From Limnephilus marmoratus (Eukaryota > Arthropoda > Insecta > Trichoptera > Limnephilidae), in assembly GCA_917880885.1 (NCBI GenBank), contig OU862907.1, forward strand, positions 67,389,072 through 67,453,071: a stretch of DNA of 64,000 nt. Reading direction: 5' to 3'. Both the position numbers and the translations under genes were made by a program. Numbering within the stretch: the stretch's first letter is position 1; the number at the start of each line of letters is the position of its first letter. Below are positions 22,190 through 33,309 of the stretch, piece by piece. The notes under the pieces were generated by a model that searched no databases, was not told the origin of the DNA, and saw only the letters and a program-made list of their open reading frames with translations.

Positions 22190-23130
22190 TTATTTAGTTA
22201 TTAATTGTACAATAATTTCTCTTACTTAAATCTTACAAAACTGATCAATCAGTTTGATTGTAAGAAATCTCTCATTTTTCCAATTTATTTACTTACAACA
22301 TATAAAATGTTTGATATCTTGGTGCTTAATACATATATAGTAATTATTTAATAATATAATACTTAATATTAAAATACTTAACTAATTATTATAATGCTTA
22401 TTGTAACATAAATTTTATTTTGAACAATGGTTAAAAGAACTAGGTCTATACCTATTCGATCAAAATATTATTTGTTTTTCATAGATTTAGGTATTTTTAT
22501 ACAATATTTTAGTTTTCATATTCTATTGAAGTGGAATGATCTAACTTTAGTTTTGATTTTTGAATATGATGTCTCGTTTTTAATATTTTCAGGTAATGCA
22601 TTAAATATTTGCGGAATTTTATGCCTTTTTGTTCTATCACCGTATACATTTTGAGATTTATTAATAATAAACATTTCTGCTTCTCTATGCCTAGTGGGGT
22701 AGTTATGGTTTACAGGTTTTTTGAATTCTGTATTCCAGAATTCATCTAGAGTTAATTGGTAATCTACCCTACTATGTATAGAGAGCACATTACACAAGGA
22801 GAACATTTTTTTATAATCGCCATCACATAATTGAACTTTTTTTTTGCCTGATATCAATTTTAGGAAACGGATTTGTAGTTGTTCTATTTTATTTAAGTAC
22901 GTTTTGTACGTTAATCCGTAACTATTTATTCCGTATCCTATAATTGATTCTGCTAATGCGTTATATGTACAGTATAATATATTTTTATTAACAAAGTTTT
23001 TTAGGTGATAAAATTTCCCTAATATTCTAGGTACATAAAATGAAAATAAATAAAAAACATTGGGTTTTTCGAGGACCGTTACACTGGAATATACCTGTGT
23101 CGAGATAGGTGTAGAAGTAAACAATGAATA
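22190..23130 (-). pseudogene. 5'-truncated LINE: C-terminal part of ORF2 and 3' end
   Basis: Minus-strand frame 23124-22516 contains RILGKFYHLKNFVNKNILYC, LAESIIGYGINSYG, EQLQIRFLKLISGKKK and ends in a segment on NALPENIKNETSYSKIKTKV. These are the post-RT C-terminal motifs of Jockey/CR1-group LINEs (NALIES-I-YGI..YG, LQ-R-LKL, LP--I). No RT domain is left, so the copy is truncated. An A/T-rich tail lies at 22150-22190. The start methionine is arbitrary. Confidence 0.65.
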
Positions 23131-23239
23131 TCGTAGTTACAAGAATATTTGCAAATTAATACATATTAATTTAAAAACAATTAAAACAGAAAGGTGATTG
23201 GAAGTGTGGGTAAATCCCTTGAAGAGAGTTATCTTATAA

Positions 23240-23640
23240 TATATTTATTTATTTAACGCCCAGAAGGCTTTAACATAGTTCGGTGTACAATTAATTCATG
23301 ACAGTTGATTTTTACACACATAAATAAATATAAAATTAGATTAAAAATACACACAAGATACAGATACAGCAATTTGATAGGTTTACAAAAATACAGACAT
23401 GTTTAGGAATAGTTTTGGAATAATTTTTTTAAAAGATCTACAAAATTTGCCAAATTTATGTTAAATATGTCAACATCACCTTAGTACTGATTTCTCATAG
23501 TATGAAATCGTTGTATCAGAGAGTAAGCAATGTAGTTCCGCTTATGAATGCTGCAATAGAATAGTGTATTTTGTCGTGTAAGTGCAGGAAGAGATGAAGT
23601 AAAGAGGTAAATCCTGTCAAAACTATTTATGGAGTTAGAT
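23240..23640 (-). mobile_element. LINE 3'-UTR fragment
   Basis: On the minus strand ends ...GGGCGTTAAATAAATAAAT, like the 3' end of the Jockey-type LINE at 47930-47975 (GGGCGTTTAAATAATAAATAA). No coding part. Confidence 0.4.
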
Positions 23641-23689
23641 TTGACAGGATTCTATTATTTTAGTATCATAAGGAACAAGAAAAACAATT

Positions 23690-23975
23690 TTCTCAGCTGT
23701 GATTCAGCACGTGTACCTTCAAATTTGCATTTTTAGCAAATGAATAGTTGCAGTCGGGACATGAAAAAGGTTTTCTCCACTGTGAGTCCGCATGTACATC
23801 GTCAAAGACAAAAAGACTTTTCTCCATTTTGAATCCGCATATATTTCTTCAAATCTCCATTTAGAGAGCATGAATAGTTGCAGTCAAGACATGAAAAAGG
23901 TTTTCCTCCACCGTGATTCAGTATATGTCTTGTCATATGTCCGTTTTGATACATGAATAGCTGCATTTGGAAAGT
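23690..23975 (-). pseudogene. C2H2 zinc-finger relic downstream of gene 2
   Basis: Minus strand reads, in broken frames, CSYSCIKTD, KPFSCLDCNYSCSLNGDLKK, MRTHSGEN and DCNYSFAKNANLKVH. Several stops and frame changes. It lies about 390 bp beyond the stop codon of gene 2 on the same strand, so it may be the remains of the original 3' part of that array or of another copy. Confidence 0.65.
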
Positions 23976-24361
23976 GCTCCAGAGATATAATATGTAATTT
24001 AGGAATCATGATTAGGTTCTACAGGTATGCTAATATTCTTGGTTAGTTTATACCTTATAAGTTATGTCGTTTGGGTACTTTGGAAACCCGCCTCTCAAAT
24101 GACATTAATGTTTGATTATAAATTTTAATATTTAAATTTACTAGGATCTGTTGATTTAACGCAATACTTTTTTTTATTTCAACTGTGATTACTATCGATG
24201 CAAATAAGAAACTTGCATTGCCCTATTATCCTGATGTCCTCATCTCTACAGAAAAATAATCTGTAATGACCAGTAATGGTTTCCACGAATAAAATTATGT
24301 TACAATATGAATAACGGCAATAGGAACACAACTAAGGATTTTCTCTGTATCTCTTTTTGAT
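23976..24361. other. no recognisable feature
   Basis: Contains the continuation of frameshifted finger 12 of gene 2 near 24350-24361; otherwise nothing recognised. Confidence 0.4.
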
Positions 24362-27300
24362 TTACCTTTTGTGAACGTGAATATTTGCAGTGGGAACATG
24401 AGAAAGGTTTTCTCTGGTATGGGTACGCATGTGATATTTTAAATGTCCCTTTTGTGAACTCGAATAATTACAGACGGAACACGAAAAAGGTTTTTCTCCG
24501 GAATGGGTAAACATGTGAAGTTTTAAACTACCTCTTCGTGAACATGAATAGTTGCAGACAGAGCACGAAAAAGGTTTTTCTCCAGTGTGGGTAAGCGTGT
24601 GATTTTTTAAAGATCCCTTGTCAGAACATGCATAGCTGCAGTAGAAACATGCATAAGGTTTTTCTCCAGTATGGGTTCGCATGTGCCTTTTTAAATTTCC
24701 TTTTCGAGAACATGAATAGTTGCAGCAGGAACATGAGAAAGGCTTTTCACCAGTATGAGTAAACATGTGCCTTTTCAAAGTCCCTTCTTTAGAAAATGAA
24801 AAGTTGCAGCGGGAACATGGGAAAAGTTTTTCAACAGAATGAGTATATATGTGCCTTTTTAAAGTAAGCTTTAAAGAACACGCAAAGTTGCAGTAGGAAC
24901 AAGAAAACAGGTTTTCTCCACGATGAATAAGAACGTGCCTGTTTAAATTTCCTTTTACAGAACATGAATACTTGCAGTAGGAACAGGAATAAGGTTTTTC
25001 TCTTGTATGTGTTCGCATGTGGGTTTTTAAATTTCCCTTTTCAGAACATGAATACCTGCAGTAGGAACAGGAAAAAGGTTTTTCTCTTGTATGGGTTTGC
25101 ATGTGGGTTTTTAAATTTCCTTTTTCAGAACATGAATACCCGCAGTGAGAACATGAGAAAGATTTTTTTCCAGTATGGGTACGAATATAACTTTTTAAAT
25201 TTCCCTTTTGAGAACATGAATATTTGCATTCTGAACATGTATAAGGTTTTTCTCCAGTATGAGTAAGCGAGTGCACTGCTAACAATAACTTGCATGAGCA
25301 GGAATAGTTACAATGGGAACATGAGAATGGTTTTTCTTCAGGATGCGTCTTCAGGTACGTTATTAAAGCTGAAAAAAATGGCAGAAAAGCTTGATAAGTA
25401 GTTAGCATTAAACGGAAACATAATTAGATAGGACAATATAGACAATTATTATTAAATATTAATTATAAACAGACCATTAAAATCGATTTTACCTGAAGTC
25501 TGGGTAATACTTTTAGAGTGCTCTGGGCGTTCTTTTTTAATATTTGTCAAGTCTATGTCTTTTTCCGTATAATGAATTCCCCCTCTATCTTCTTCTCGGG
25601 GACCTGGTTCTGCTTTGATGGGAACAGTGTCCACATTAATGCTACCTGGAATAACAAAACAAAAACACAATGATATGGCAAGACGTGCTGAGAATTACAC
25701 TATGACAGTCGTCGGTACAATTTTGATGATTGTTTGTGTTAATTTTAGATAATATTACATTAGGAATGTATTTCGTAGACCGCCTGTCTAATACGTACAA
25801 TTACCAAAATCAACGCATTGTTTTAACAAACCTGAAATGGAACCCAAAAAACCAATATTTTGGATTTAATTAAAAAATTGTTATTCAAAGTAGTCGTGTT
25901 TTAAAAAGTGACTGCTATTGCCCTCTATGGTATAAAATTTAGGCAATGGGTTTCGAACTTAACTGAACCCTTGCTGTGTCTGTTTATGTGGTAAAGAAGA
26001 GAGTTACCCCATGGCTAAGCTAAAAAACAATTTGTTGTGATATATATAAACATGTACATTTTAAAATATAATGAGCTCATTTAAAACAATTAAGCGTTTG
26101 GCTGAGTGTCTCATGCGAACTGGGTCCACTAGAGATGTCTTGCAAGAAGTGGCCGGCCCCGTATTGCTCGTTCGACCGAGAATATCGCTATTGTGGCCGA
26201 GGTGACTGCGCTGCCAGGGACGGTGTGAAGGGTTTGAAGAACCACCTTCCTTACTTACTGTTCTTGTGAACAGCAGGTTGGTGTGAAGGGTTTGAAGTAC
26301 AGCTCTAGATGCTGTTCTTGTGTTGTACGCTGCCGTAGGAACGTCTTTGAATTTGCTTTTACTTTTTAATGTATGTTCCTCTATATAAATGCTATCTCTC
26401 CGCTAGCCTCAAGAACAGGAACAAACTGCCTCGGATATGTTTTGTATAAATGTATGTTGTGCCATGTAGGGACAGTAGGGGTATTTGAGAATCATTTCAT
26501 AAGAACTTAGTTTTAAAAATAAAAGCAATCTTGATGTGAGAACCGATAGACCCATCTGGTCCTTAAAACGGTTCGAAAAAGTGATGGGTGCCCTCGACTG
26601 ATGTGGCCGAGAACGTCCGAGAGACTCCACAAACTTTGAAAAGACAATGAAACACACAATTTGGCATCACCAGACGTTCGTTGCATCGAATTTTAGTGAA
26701 CGACCTGAAGATGTTTCCTTAAAATAAGTGCCAATTTTTGGGACGTGTTGGCGATTTGAACTGGCCGGCCAGATCTCCAGAACTAACAACGCCAGACTAA
26801 TTCGTTTGGGCTTTTAAAAATCTCGCGTTTACCAAAACAAATCACAAGCCATGAAAATCTTGAAAACCAACATACAAAAAGAAATCACCAATTTTGCGTG
26901 CAACAATTCAGAATGCCCTAAAACGAGCACAAATTTGCATAAACTCAGGAGGTGATCATTTCACCGATATTACATTTTCGACGTAATGTCTTCAATTTTA
27001 CACCCTTAAATAAACTCCCAGAGCCCAATTTTTTAAATTTCAACCAAAAAAGGCATCAATTCACATGACCATTTATTTTTCCGCCAAACCGGAAAACGAA
27101 AAAAAGTTAGTTGCTTTATAATAATAACAAATTTGGACAATTTATATAGCGCCGTCTTCGTGAAAAAATTGTCTCAAGAGCGCTGTACAAAATAGGCAAG
27201 ATTACAATTCATCTTGCAGCTACTCGAACCAATCGCATGGACGATTGGAACTGAAAACCCTTATTTAAAGATAAAAGAGATTTTGTTTACTGAAAAACGA

Positions 27301-29218
27301 AATAAAGCAAAATGCTTTAGTTAAAATGTGTTTGACTAAAATTAGCATGGATGTTACGAGTGAATTTACATTATGTAGGAGGCTAAATCAAAATTCGTCT
27401 TAGCAGCAAAGCGGATGGATTATTGGAATTCTAGGAATTCTAACCCATTAATAAATTCAATAACCATCCATGTCTTCATCCACTAGTTAATACTGCATTC
27501 TACCGCCTGGATTCTTATTAGCGCGCTTTTTGTATATTTTTAAACATTCTATTGCGAAATTCTTTCTTTTTGAAAACGGGACATTTTGGCGCTCCAAGGC
27601 TGTGGTCGGGGACACCGGGACGTGCTGCCTAAAAACGGGACTGTCTCGGTGAAAACAAGACGTCTGTTAACGTTAATTGTGACTGACATTACTTCTACCC
27701 CACTATTTATAACTGAAAATCACAAATCTTCCATTAGAATCCAAAACCACAAAAATTGGAACTACATCAAGACAATGTACCTATACCTCAAATACAAAAC
27801 CAAAAACAATGCAGCATAATATCATATCAAATAACAGGTAAGAGATAGCTGAATTATTTTTTCCAATACTTTTCGTCGGTTTTCACTCAGCTATAACAAG
27901 CTAAAACTACACTCAGTAAAAAGTTCTACTTATAAAGTAATATTAAGATATCGATTGCCTATCTCATATGGTAAAACGTTTGTCTACTTCTCTAGTTAAT
28001 TAAGCAATATAATTATTTAAATTTGCTTCCAATAATAAACGCAAGTCGAGGTCACTTAGTAAATGGATTAATGGCCTTACTTTTATTTTGCTTATATGAC
28101 TATGTTTTATTTGTTACCACTCTGTTAAGGGGCCACATCCGCGCTCAAAAAGAAGATGGAGAGATACGTAATTACGAATGTTCGAGGAGCACGCTAATAT
28201 TTAAAGCGATAAAATCGATGCAAAATGTTCAATAAAACACGACTCATTTAAAAGAGCAAAAATCTCGTGGAAGGCGTCCTAAGTATCATTTAAGTAAAGA
28301 AACATTGTGATTTTTTTCACACCTATAACCTGTAAAATAACTGAAACAAACATGTTTATAATAATTTTCGGAGCATACTTTGCGATTTTTTTCTATCGAG
28401 GGAATCTCATACAATATGCGTTTCGGCGTGGAACGCGGAATCTTAAAAAATAACACACATTTTTTTAAGAGCTTAAAAACTTCAAATGTTTAAGGGAGAT
28501 ATGTAAGAAATCAGTAGAAATTCGGGTAGCAGCGGTTAAAATATTCCAATAATAACCCAGTACAATAGCATTTGGCATATATGTTCGATATGTAGGTATG
28601 AGCATGCCGACACAGCCAAGAAAATTCTGCAGTTAATAATAATAATAATGATATTTAATGATGAAAGCGCCGTTTTTTGTGAAAAATCACCTCACGGACG
28701 CTGAACAAACTTATAATGTATTTTTCCTCAACCTTACTTCCAACCACAAACTAGAAACTAGACAAACAATTTTAACAATTTATGGCTAAAAATTGCATCC
28801 ACCGGTTCACCGATCATTGATACGAAACTATAATATATGTAAGTACAATAATTTGACTAATGAACGCGACGCTGCGTAAAAATGTACGTATAATGTTTTA
28901 TTCACACTCCGTATAGACAGAGCATATACAGACCATACTTATCTGGTAGGTCATTTGAAATTAACACTGTTTATCGTTTACAAGAAATTTAGAGAGTTCG
29001 CACGCAGATGACATAATTGGCTCTATTATCGATTGTGTTTTGCATCTGTATCAGTTATGTAACAATAAAGACAATAAGATACCTGAATTATTTTGTGAAA
29101 TGGTTTCCGGACATTCTTTTTTGATAAAAGGATATTCTATCCCAATTTCCGTAAGTATCACAGTAACACCCTCTTCCGCACTTGTGCCTGGTTCTAACTT
29201 GATGGCGGTGGAATCCAT
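24362..29218 (-). CDS. C2H2 zinc-finger protein gene 2 (3 coding exons)
   Basis: Model: complement(join(24362-25368, 25493-25645, 29083-29218)), 1296 nt, 431 residues. Exon 1 starts MDSTAIKLEPGTS and ends at TTCAG|GTATCT; exon 2 follows TTATTCCAG and exon 3 TTTTTTCAG; both introns are phase 1. Exon 1 carries IKLE and IKKE, exon 2 IKAE and IKKE: paired psi-K-x-E motifs, the SUMO consensus. Exon 3 encodes 11 C2H2 fingers joined by TGEKPF-like linkers; finger 2 has Tyr in place of the first zinc-binding His (LKSYIRTH). Finger 12 is frameshifted after HTREN (TRENLSHVPTA...), so the protein ends within a few residues; the shifted frame would give CSHCKYSRSQK. Probable nuclear DNA-binding regulator; targets unknown. 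Intron 1 holds a mariner relic and SINE-like copies. The exon-1 sequence is very similar to that of gene 3, and so is the 5' flank, so they are duplicates. Confidence 0.8.
26070..26980 (+). pseudogene. mariner-type (DDE/D) transposon relic in intron 1 of gene 2
   Basis: Plus strand, broken frames: TIKRLAECLMRTGST (HTH region; family pattern TI-RL--RF-ETGS), NIAIVAEV, then near 26640-26720 HNLASPDV / RRSLHRILVNDLKMFPY (family pattern S-RRSLxRILxxDLxxxPYKI), then LNWPARSPELTTPD followed by a stop and FVWAF, KSRVYQNKSQAMKILKTNI. The last block matches the DWPARSPDLSPxDFFLWG...KxxVY motif of mariner-like transposases. About 900 bp, many disruptions; termini not found. Confidence 0.65.
27117..27270 (-). 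repeat. SINE-like fragment with GGCGCTATATAAAT tail
   Basis: Minus strand reads TTGTCTCAAGAGCGC... in front of GACGGCGCTATATAAATTG and an (ATT)n-like tail. A GGCGCTATA-AAAT plus (ATT)n end is a recurrent tail of SINEs and their LINE partners. Related copies at 28634-28900 and 55570-55880. Confidence 0.4.
27271..28633. other. intronic sequence, nothing recognised
   Basis: Frames at 27586-27819 and 28023-28235 have no recognisable motif. Confidence 0.4.
28634..28900 (-). repeat. SINE-like repeat copy
   Basis: The minus strand shares GCGTTCATTAGTCAAAT, ATCAATGATCGGTGAACCGG and TGGATGCAA with the plus-strand copy at 55650-55730, and ends in a GGCGCTTTCATCATTA...(ATT)n tail. Confidence 0.5.
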
Positions 29219-29480
29219 AACTTTACATAAGTCCCTGCTAGTTCTGTTTTACTTTCACTTTATTGGACGTTGAAGGATTTTTTGATAGAAGTATTAATGG
29301 ATTTCTTCCAAGGTTCACAAATTGGTGAAAGGAGTAAATACATGTTACTTAACCAAGAAAAAATGACAGGAGGCAATCGGAAAAATTGTATCCATAGATA
29401 TAAACTAGAAAAGAAAATAATATTCGAGTTTATGATGAAATCTAAGTGCTGCCAGTTTTCAATGTAACGATACTAGTACC
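29219..29480 (-). promoter_or_regulatory. 5' flank of gene 2, similar to that of gene 3
   Basis: Short matches to 42886-43140 in the same order upstream of the start codon (AAAATGA-AGGAGG / TGACAG-AG blocks, TTCGAGTTTATGATG / TTCGTGTTCGG, GTGCTGCCAGTTTTCAATG / CAGTGTTGCCGTTTTATAG). Probably the duplicated promoter and 5'-UTR region; no TATA box or other defined site can be claimed. Confidence 0.35.
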
Positions 29481-30560
29481 TATTTTAAATTTAAATTTAA
29501 AATGTATTTTAATAAGAGTTAATTAGCAAATTGAATTATTTAGTAATCCTCTACTATTTATAAACTTTAAAAAATTGGAATTTGAAGAATATAAAATTTC
29601 TTTTTTGTTATTAAAATTTTAAGTTATCCTAATGTCCAATCTTGAGACAATTTATTACAGTGATCCCTTGCAATTCAATTTGCATATTTAAAAATATCTT
29701 TATTTAATAATAACCTATTACAAAATCATAACAATAATATTTATATATAGAAATGCAAAAATCAGTCACTTGAAATTAATATAGGATTACAAAAGATTGT
29801 GGAGGACGAACAAAGGACACTATTCTGCATCGTCTGGCCACCCGATTGGTCCCTCAGGCACCAATTGGATGCAGACCTTTCCTCAAGCAACTTGCCTCGC
29901 TTGCATCAAAAACTAACGAATCATTCTGCTTTAACTCTCGGTCAGGAGTCGCTGGTCTGTAATATTTGTTCGCCCTTCACATTAATACTTTATTATTGCA
30001 TATATAAATTGGAGATTTACGTGTCTGTAAATTAATAGTGTTAATAAACTTGTAAGTATTGAATCGTCTTACTTATTCGCTTTGCCATCTACACACTTAA
30101 ACAATAAACACATAACCCCAAAAGATTTTAAAAATATTTATATTGAGGGATCAGTAGGATTTATCGGTCCAGCTAGGAATTTTACCGAGCCGAATACTCT
30201 GATATGAAGATATCTGGAGTCGGTGAATTGTTTTTCCATTTGGTTCCTGGTAGATTGACATGTTGTTCTTGTATTATTTTGTATTTATTATACCAACTTA
30301 TGTAGTACAATTGCATAGCGCGGATTGACTAGATGATCATTTGTTGAAAAGTGTGTGGAAGGGTTTAGTTTTTCCTGTGGGGAAGATTTAACCCGGACAT
30401 AAAGTCGTAAAAATTATAAATTTTTCTCAGTGAGTATCACAAAACTCATTTCGGTAGACACACCATTTGAAAATTAAAAGAAAATTAACATTACAAGAGA
30501 ATACACATTTAAAGAGGAGTTCAATCAAAAGTACAAAGTTTAAAAACAGACAAGACACAC
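29481..30560. other. no recognisable feature
   Basis: AT-rich intergenic sequence. The 78-residue frame at 29799-30035 shows no known motif. Confidence 0.4.
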
Positions 30561-30564
30561 AAAC

Positions 30565-30745
30565 AAATAACGAAAAAAAAAACAAGATTCCTACCCACCC
30601 CTTAAACCTTTTTCCTTTCCAGAACTCTCCTCTCTTTCCTTTCCTTAAAAAAACCCTCCACACAGCATCCCCATAGACGACATAGGCCCTGAGGGAAATT
30701 ATTTTCCTCAGGGCCTCCTGTGTGGATCTCATGTAAAAAAAAGGA
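30565..30745 (-). repeat. dispersed repeat family 'R', copy with internal hairpin
   Basis: Minus strand: TGAGATCCACACAGGAGGCC, then GGCCCTGAGG / CCTCAGGGCC, a perfect 10-bp inverted repeat (about 30687-30717), then GGAAAGGAAAGAGAGG and GGTGGGTAGGAATC. The minus strand frame reads FFYMRSTQEALRKIISLRA; a similar peptide is read in copies at 39660 and 49090. Confidence 0.6.
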
Positions 30746-31495
30746 AATAATGAGGGAATTTTAATGCATATTTTATATAGCCAGATTTCACCATTATATA
30801 TAAAAACCTTAGCGGGCGTGCGTACAACAAATCGCGAAAGTTTCATCGGCATCGGAAGAATGGAATTGAAAATAATAAAGGAATTTGTGTGCAAAGTGCA
30901 TAAAGCAAGAGCTCACCTTTACATGTAGAAACCCTCATGCATGCGCACAACAACGCACCTTAGTTTCATTACAATCAGTTCAATAGTACAGAAAATAATA
31001 ATGGAATTTGAAAGCAAATTTAATAACCACAGATCTGACCATTACATATGGAGACCTTCGCTGCCGTGCGTACAACTCACTAAAGCTTCCCCGGAATCAT
31101 AGAAAATAATGAGGTAATTTTTACGAAAATTACATAACGCCAAAACTCATCATTGTATATAGAAATTTTCGCAGGCGTGCGCACAATACCTCACCAAAGT
31201 TTCATCGCAATCGGATGAATGGTATAGGAAAAAATGAAGGAATTTTAATGCAAGTTTCATAACGCTAGAACTCACCATTATATAGTAAAACCTTCACGGG
31301 TGTGCGTTATACATCTCACCAAAGTTTAATCAGAATCGGATGAATGGTACAAGCAAGTAAGTAGGGAATTTGTGTGCAAGTTTCATAAAGCCAGAGCTCA
31401 CCATTTTATATAGAAGTCTTAGCGTGCATGCGCACGACAGTTAACCAAAGTTTAATCACAATCGATTAAATGGTATAGGAAATAATGAAGGACAG
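30745..31495. repeat. tandem repeat, six units of ~114-126 bp
   Basis: Units share ATAGAAA-CTTCGC-GGCGTGCG, CACCAAAGTTTCATCGCAATC, GGATGAATGGTATAGGAAAA and AAGTTTCATAACGCCAGAGC. CACCAAAG or its variant occurs near 31078, 31192, 31317 and 31443. No coding frame. Confidence 0.75.
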
Positions 31496-31578
31496 ACAAA
31501 GAAATATACGTTTTTATGTATATATATTCCAACAAGAATTGATATCAAAAATAGAAATTTTGAAAATAAACTCACCAT

Positions 31579-31623
31579 AAACGACCATCTCAAGTTATTG
31601 TATATAACTTGAGATGGTCGTTT
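31579..31623. repeat. perfect 20-bp inverted repeat, 5-nt loop
   Basis: AAACGACCATCTCAAGTTAT (31579-31598), loop TGTAT, and the exact complement at 31604-31623. Sits between the tandem array and the LTR copy. Could be a small MITE core, a cruciform or a hairpin RNA; nothing decides between these. Confidence 0.8.
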
Positions 31624-31974
31624 GCACAATTAAGCACGGAAAATCTTTATGCAGAAGTTGCCCTATCTCCATTTCAATCCAACCTCCAGTGTGTGCAATC
31701 ACCTCGTGAATAATTCTTATTTTGCATTTTTGTTCAATCTCCACTTTAAAATTAAAAACAAAGTATCAAAAACGATAATTAGTCACTTCATTAAGAATTA
31801 TTTCAACTTACAAGACCTTTATCTTTACGGAAATAGCTTCCCCACACCTTTCATAATGTTTCATTGAAATAATCAAAGAAAACCTCCTCCTGTAAAATTC
31901 ACTAATGGTAGTTTGGACAATTAAGAACTCGGGCGACGAGTGTGTACTGGACATACTGTGTTTTTAAAGTTTTA

Positions 31975-32250
31975 ATGAAATTCTTGATTTTATGAAACTA
32001 TACATTCCATGATAAACTTATAACAATTTCCATTAATTATATATTTAGTTTTTTGGTTTTATGATACTATGTATATTCCATTATAACCATATAACAATTT
32101 TCAATAATTCTTTTTATATTTTTTTGTTTTATGACATTATGTACATCCCATGATAACCTTTTAGCAATCACCAATAATTCTTTTCAAAGTTTTGGTTTTA
32201 TGATAACCTTCAACAATTTCCAATTATTTTATCTAAATTCTATAATATAC
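31975..32250 (+). repeat. ~70-bp tandem repeat adjoining LTR copy 2
   Basis: About three and a half units with TTTTATGA-ACTATGTA-ATTCCAT, ATAACC and CAATAATTCTTTT, directly before the LTR as at copy 1. Confidence 0.7.
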
Positions 32251-32583
32251 TGTTAGCAGTACATTTGAATTCTGGCGCCGCAGTGTTAAGTTCGCTGGTT
32301 TTCGGCCAGAAGCGCTACTCTCGTGTCTGTCTGCCAATCAGGGATCTACACTTCGTTCACTTAACCGCCGGCAGAAGCGCTGCTCGCATCTCGGTCGGCA
32401 AGGCAGGGAGTGACGCGCTACCGACGAATCACCCCCGCCAGCGGTTGCCGGGAATTCAAATCTGAACGGCTCAAAGAGACAAGCGAATACTTTTGTTAAA
32501 CGTTGTTATTAAAATATTGTGGAAGGGAGAATAAATCTGTTTACAAGCAATTAGCGTCTTGTCATTGCTATAAATTGCTAACA
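32251..32583 (+). mobile_element. LTR (333 bp) of an LTR retrotransposon, copy 2
   Basis: Starts TGTTAGCAGT, ends ATTGCTAACA, same length as copy 1 (97-429) and inverted relative to it, about 97% identical by eye. AATAAA at about 32530 in the sense orientation. No coding region adjoins it. The 66-residue frame at 32265-32465 lies wholly within the LTR and is not gene-like. Confidence 0.6.
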
Positions 32584-33109
32584 ATACTAACGTTTTTATG
32601 ATTATGTGCATGCATGCGTATAGGTACATATGTGTACGTGTCTATGTATATGTATGCACTTATATGTGCCCGTCCCGGAACAGACATCGTCTAGTAAGGC
32701 GGGTTACTTACTTGTTTATTTATGATAATGTTATTTCAATAAACGCCCGGGTTGCCGGCAATTAAAAAAAAATAATTGTGAATTTCGAACTGGAAGTGTA
32801 ATCGAGTCTTTTCTAGATATTGATGATTTTTAATTAAACAAATTGGTTAGTCATATTTCTGCTAGTGTTGATAATTTATGGAATGCCAATGAGTCTTCTA
32901 GATATTCGGAAGTATTTACATTTTTTTAATGTTGCCACATCCTATACAGATATAGATAATACTGACTCACTATGTCTTCCTCGGGCGTCGCCAATTTCTT
33001 CCATCACGCACTTTCGCATCAAAAGAACTTTTGTTACCACAAGTTAATTATAAAATTCATTATGCATTAAAAAGAGCCCACGTGTCTTAGTATGGCATTC
33101 TTTGACAGA
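32584..33109. other. no gene; possible LINE 3' tail
   Basis: A stretch ending AATAAACGCCCGGG followed by GGCAATT and nine A near 32750-32772 could be a short polyadenylated LINE 3' end on the plus strand. Otherwise nothing recognised. Confidence 0.3.
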
Positions 33110-33309
33110 AGATAAATGTAGTAACACACGGAACAAGAAAAACATTTTTATCTAATGTGAGACAGAATGTGTTATTTTCAAATATTTCTTACGAGTACAT
33201 GAAAAGTTGCAGTTAAAACAAGAAAAAAATCTTTCTGCACTGTGAGTCATCTTTTATCTTCAAGTTTCCTTATTGATTACATGAATAATTCTGAACACCA
33301 ACATAGTTT
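33110..33309 (-). pseudogene. decayed fingers beyond the stop of gene 3
   Basis: Directly after the gene 3 stop the minus strand still reads finger pieces in mixed frames: CSxxNYSCNQ-GNLKIK near 33250 and FFSCFNCNFSCTRKKYLK near 33170-33215. The original array was therefore at least two or three fingers longer. Confidence 0.7.

Noticed and set aside
32265..32465. 66-residue frame MNSGAAVLSS...
   Set aside because: Lies entirely inside the LTR, and the corresponding frame is not kept in the other copy.
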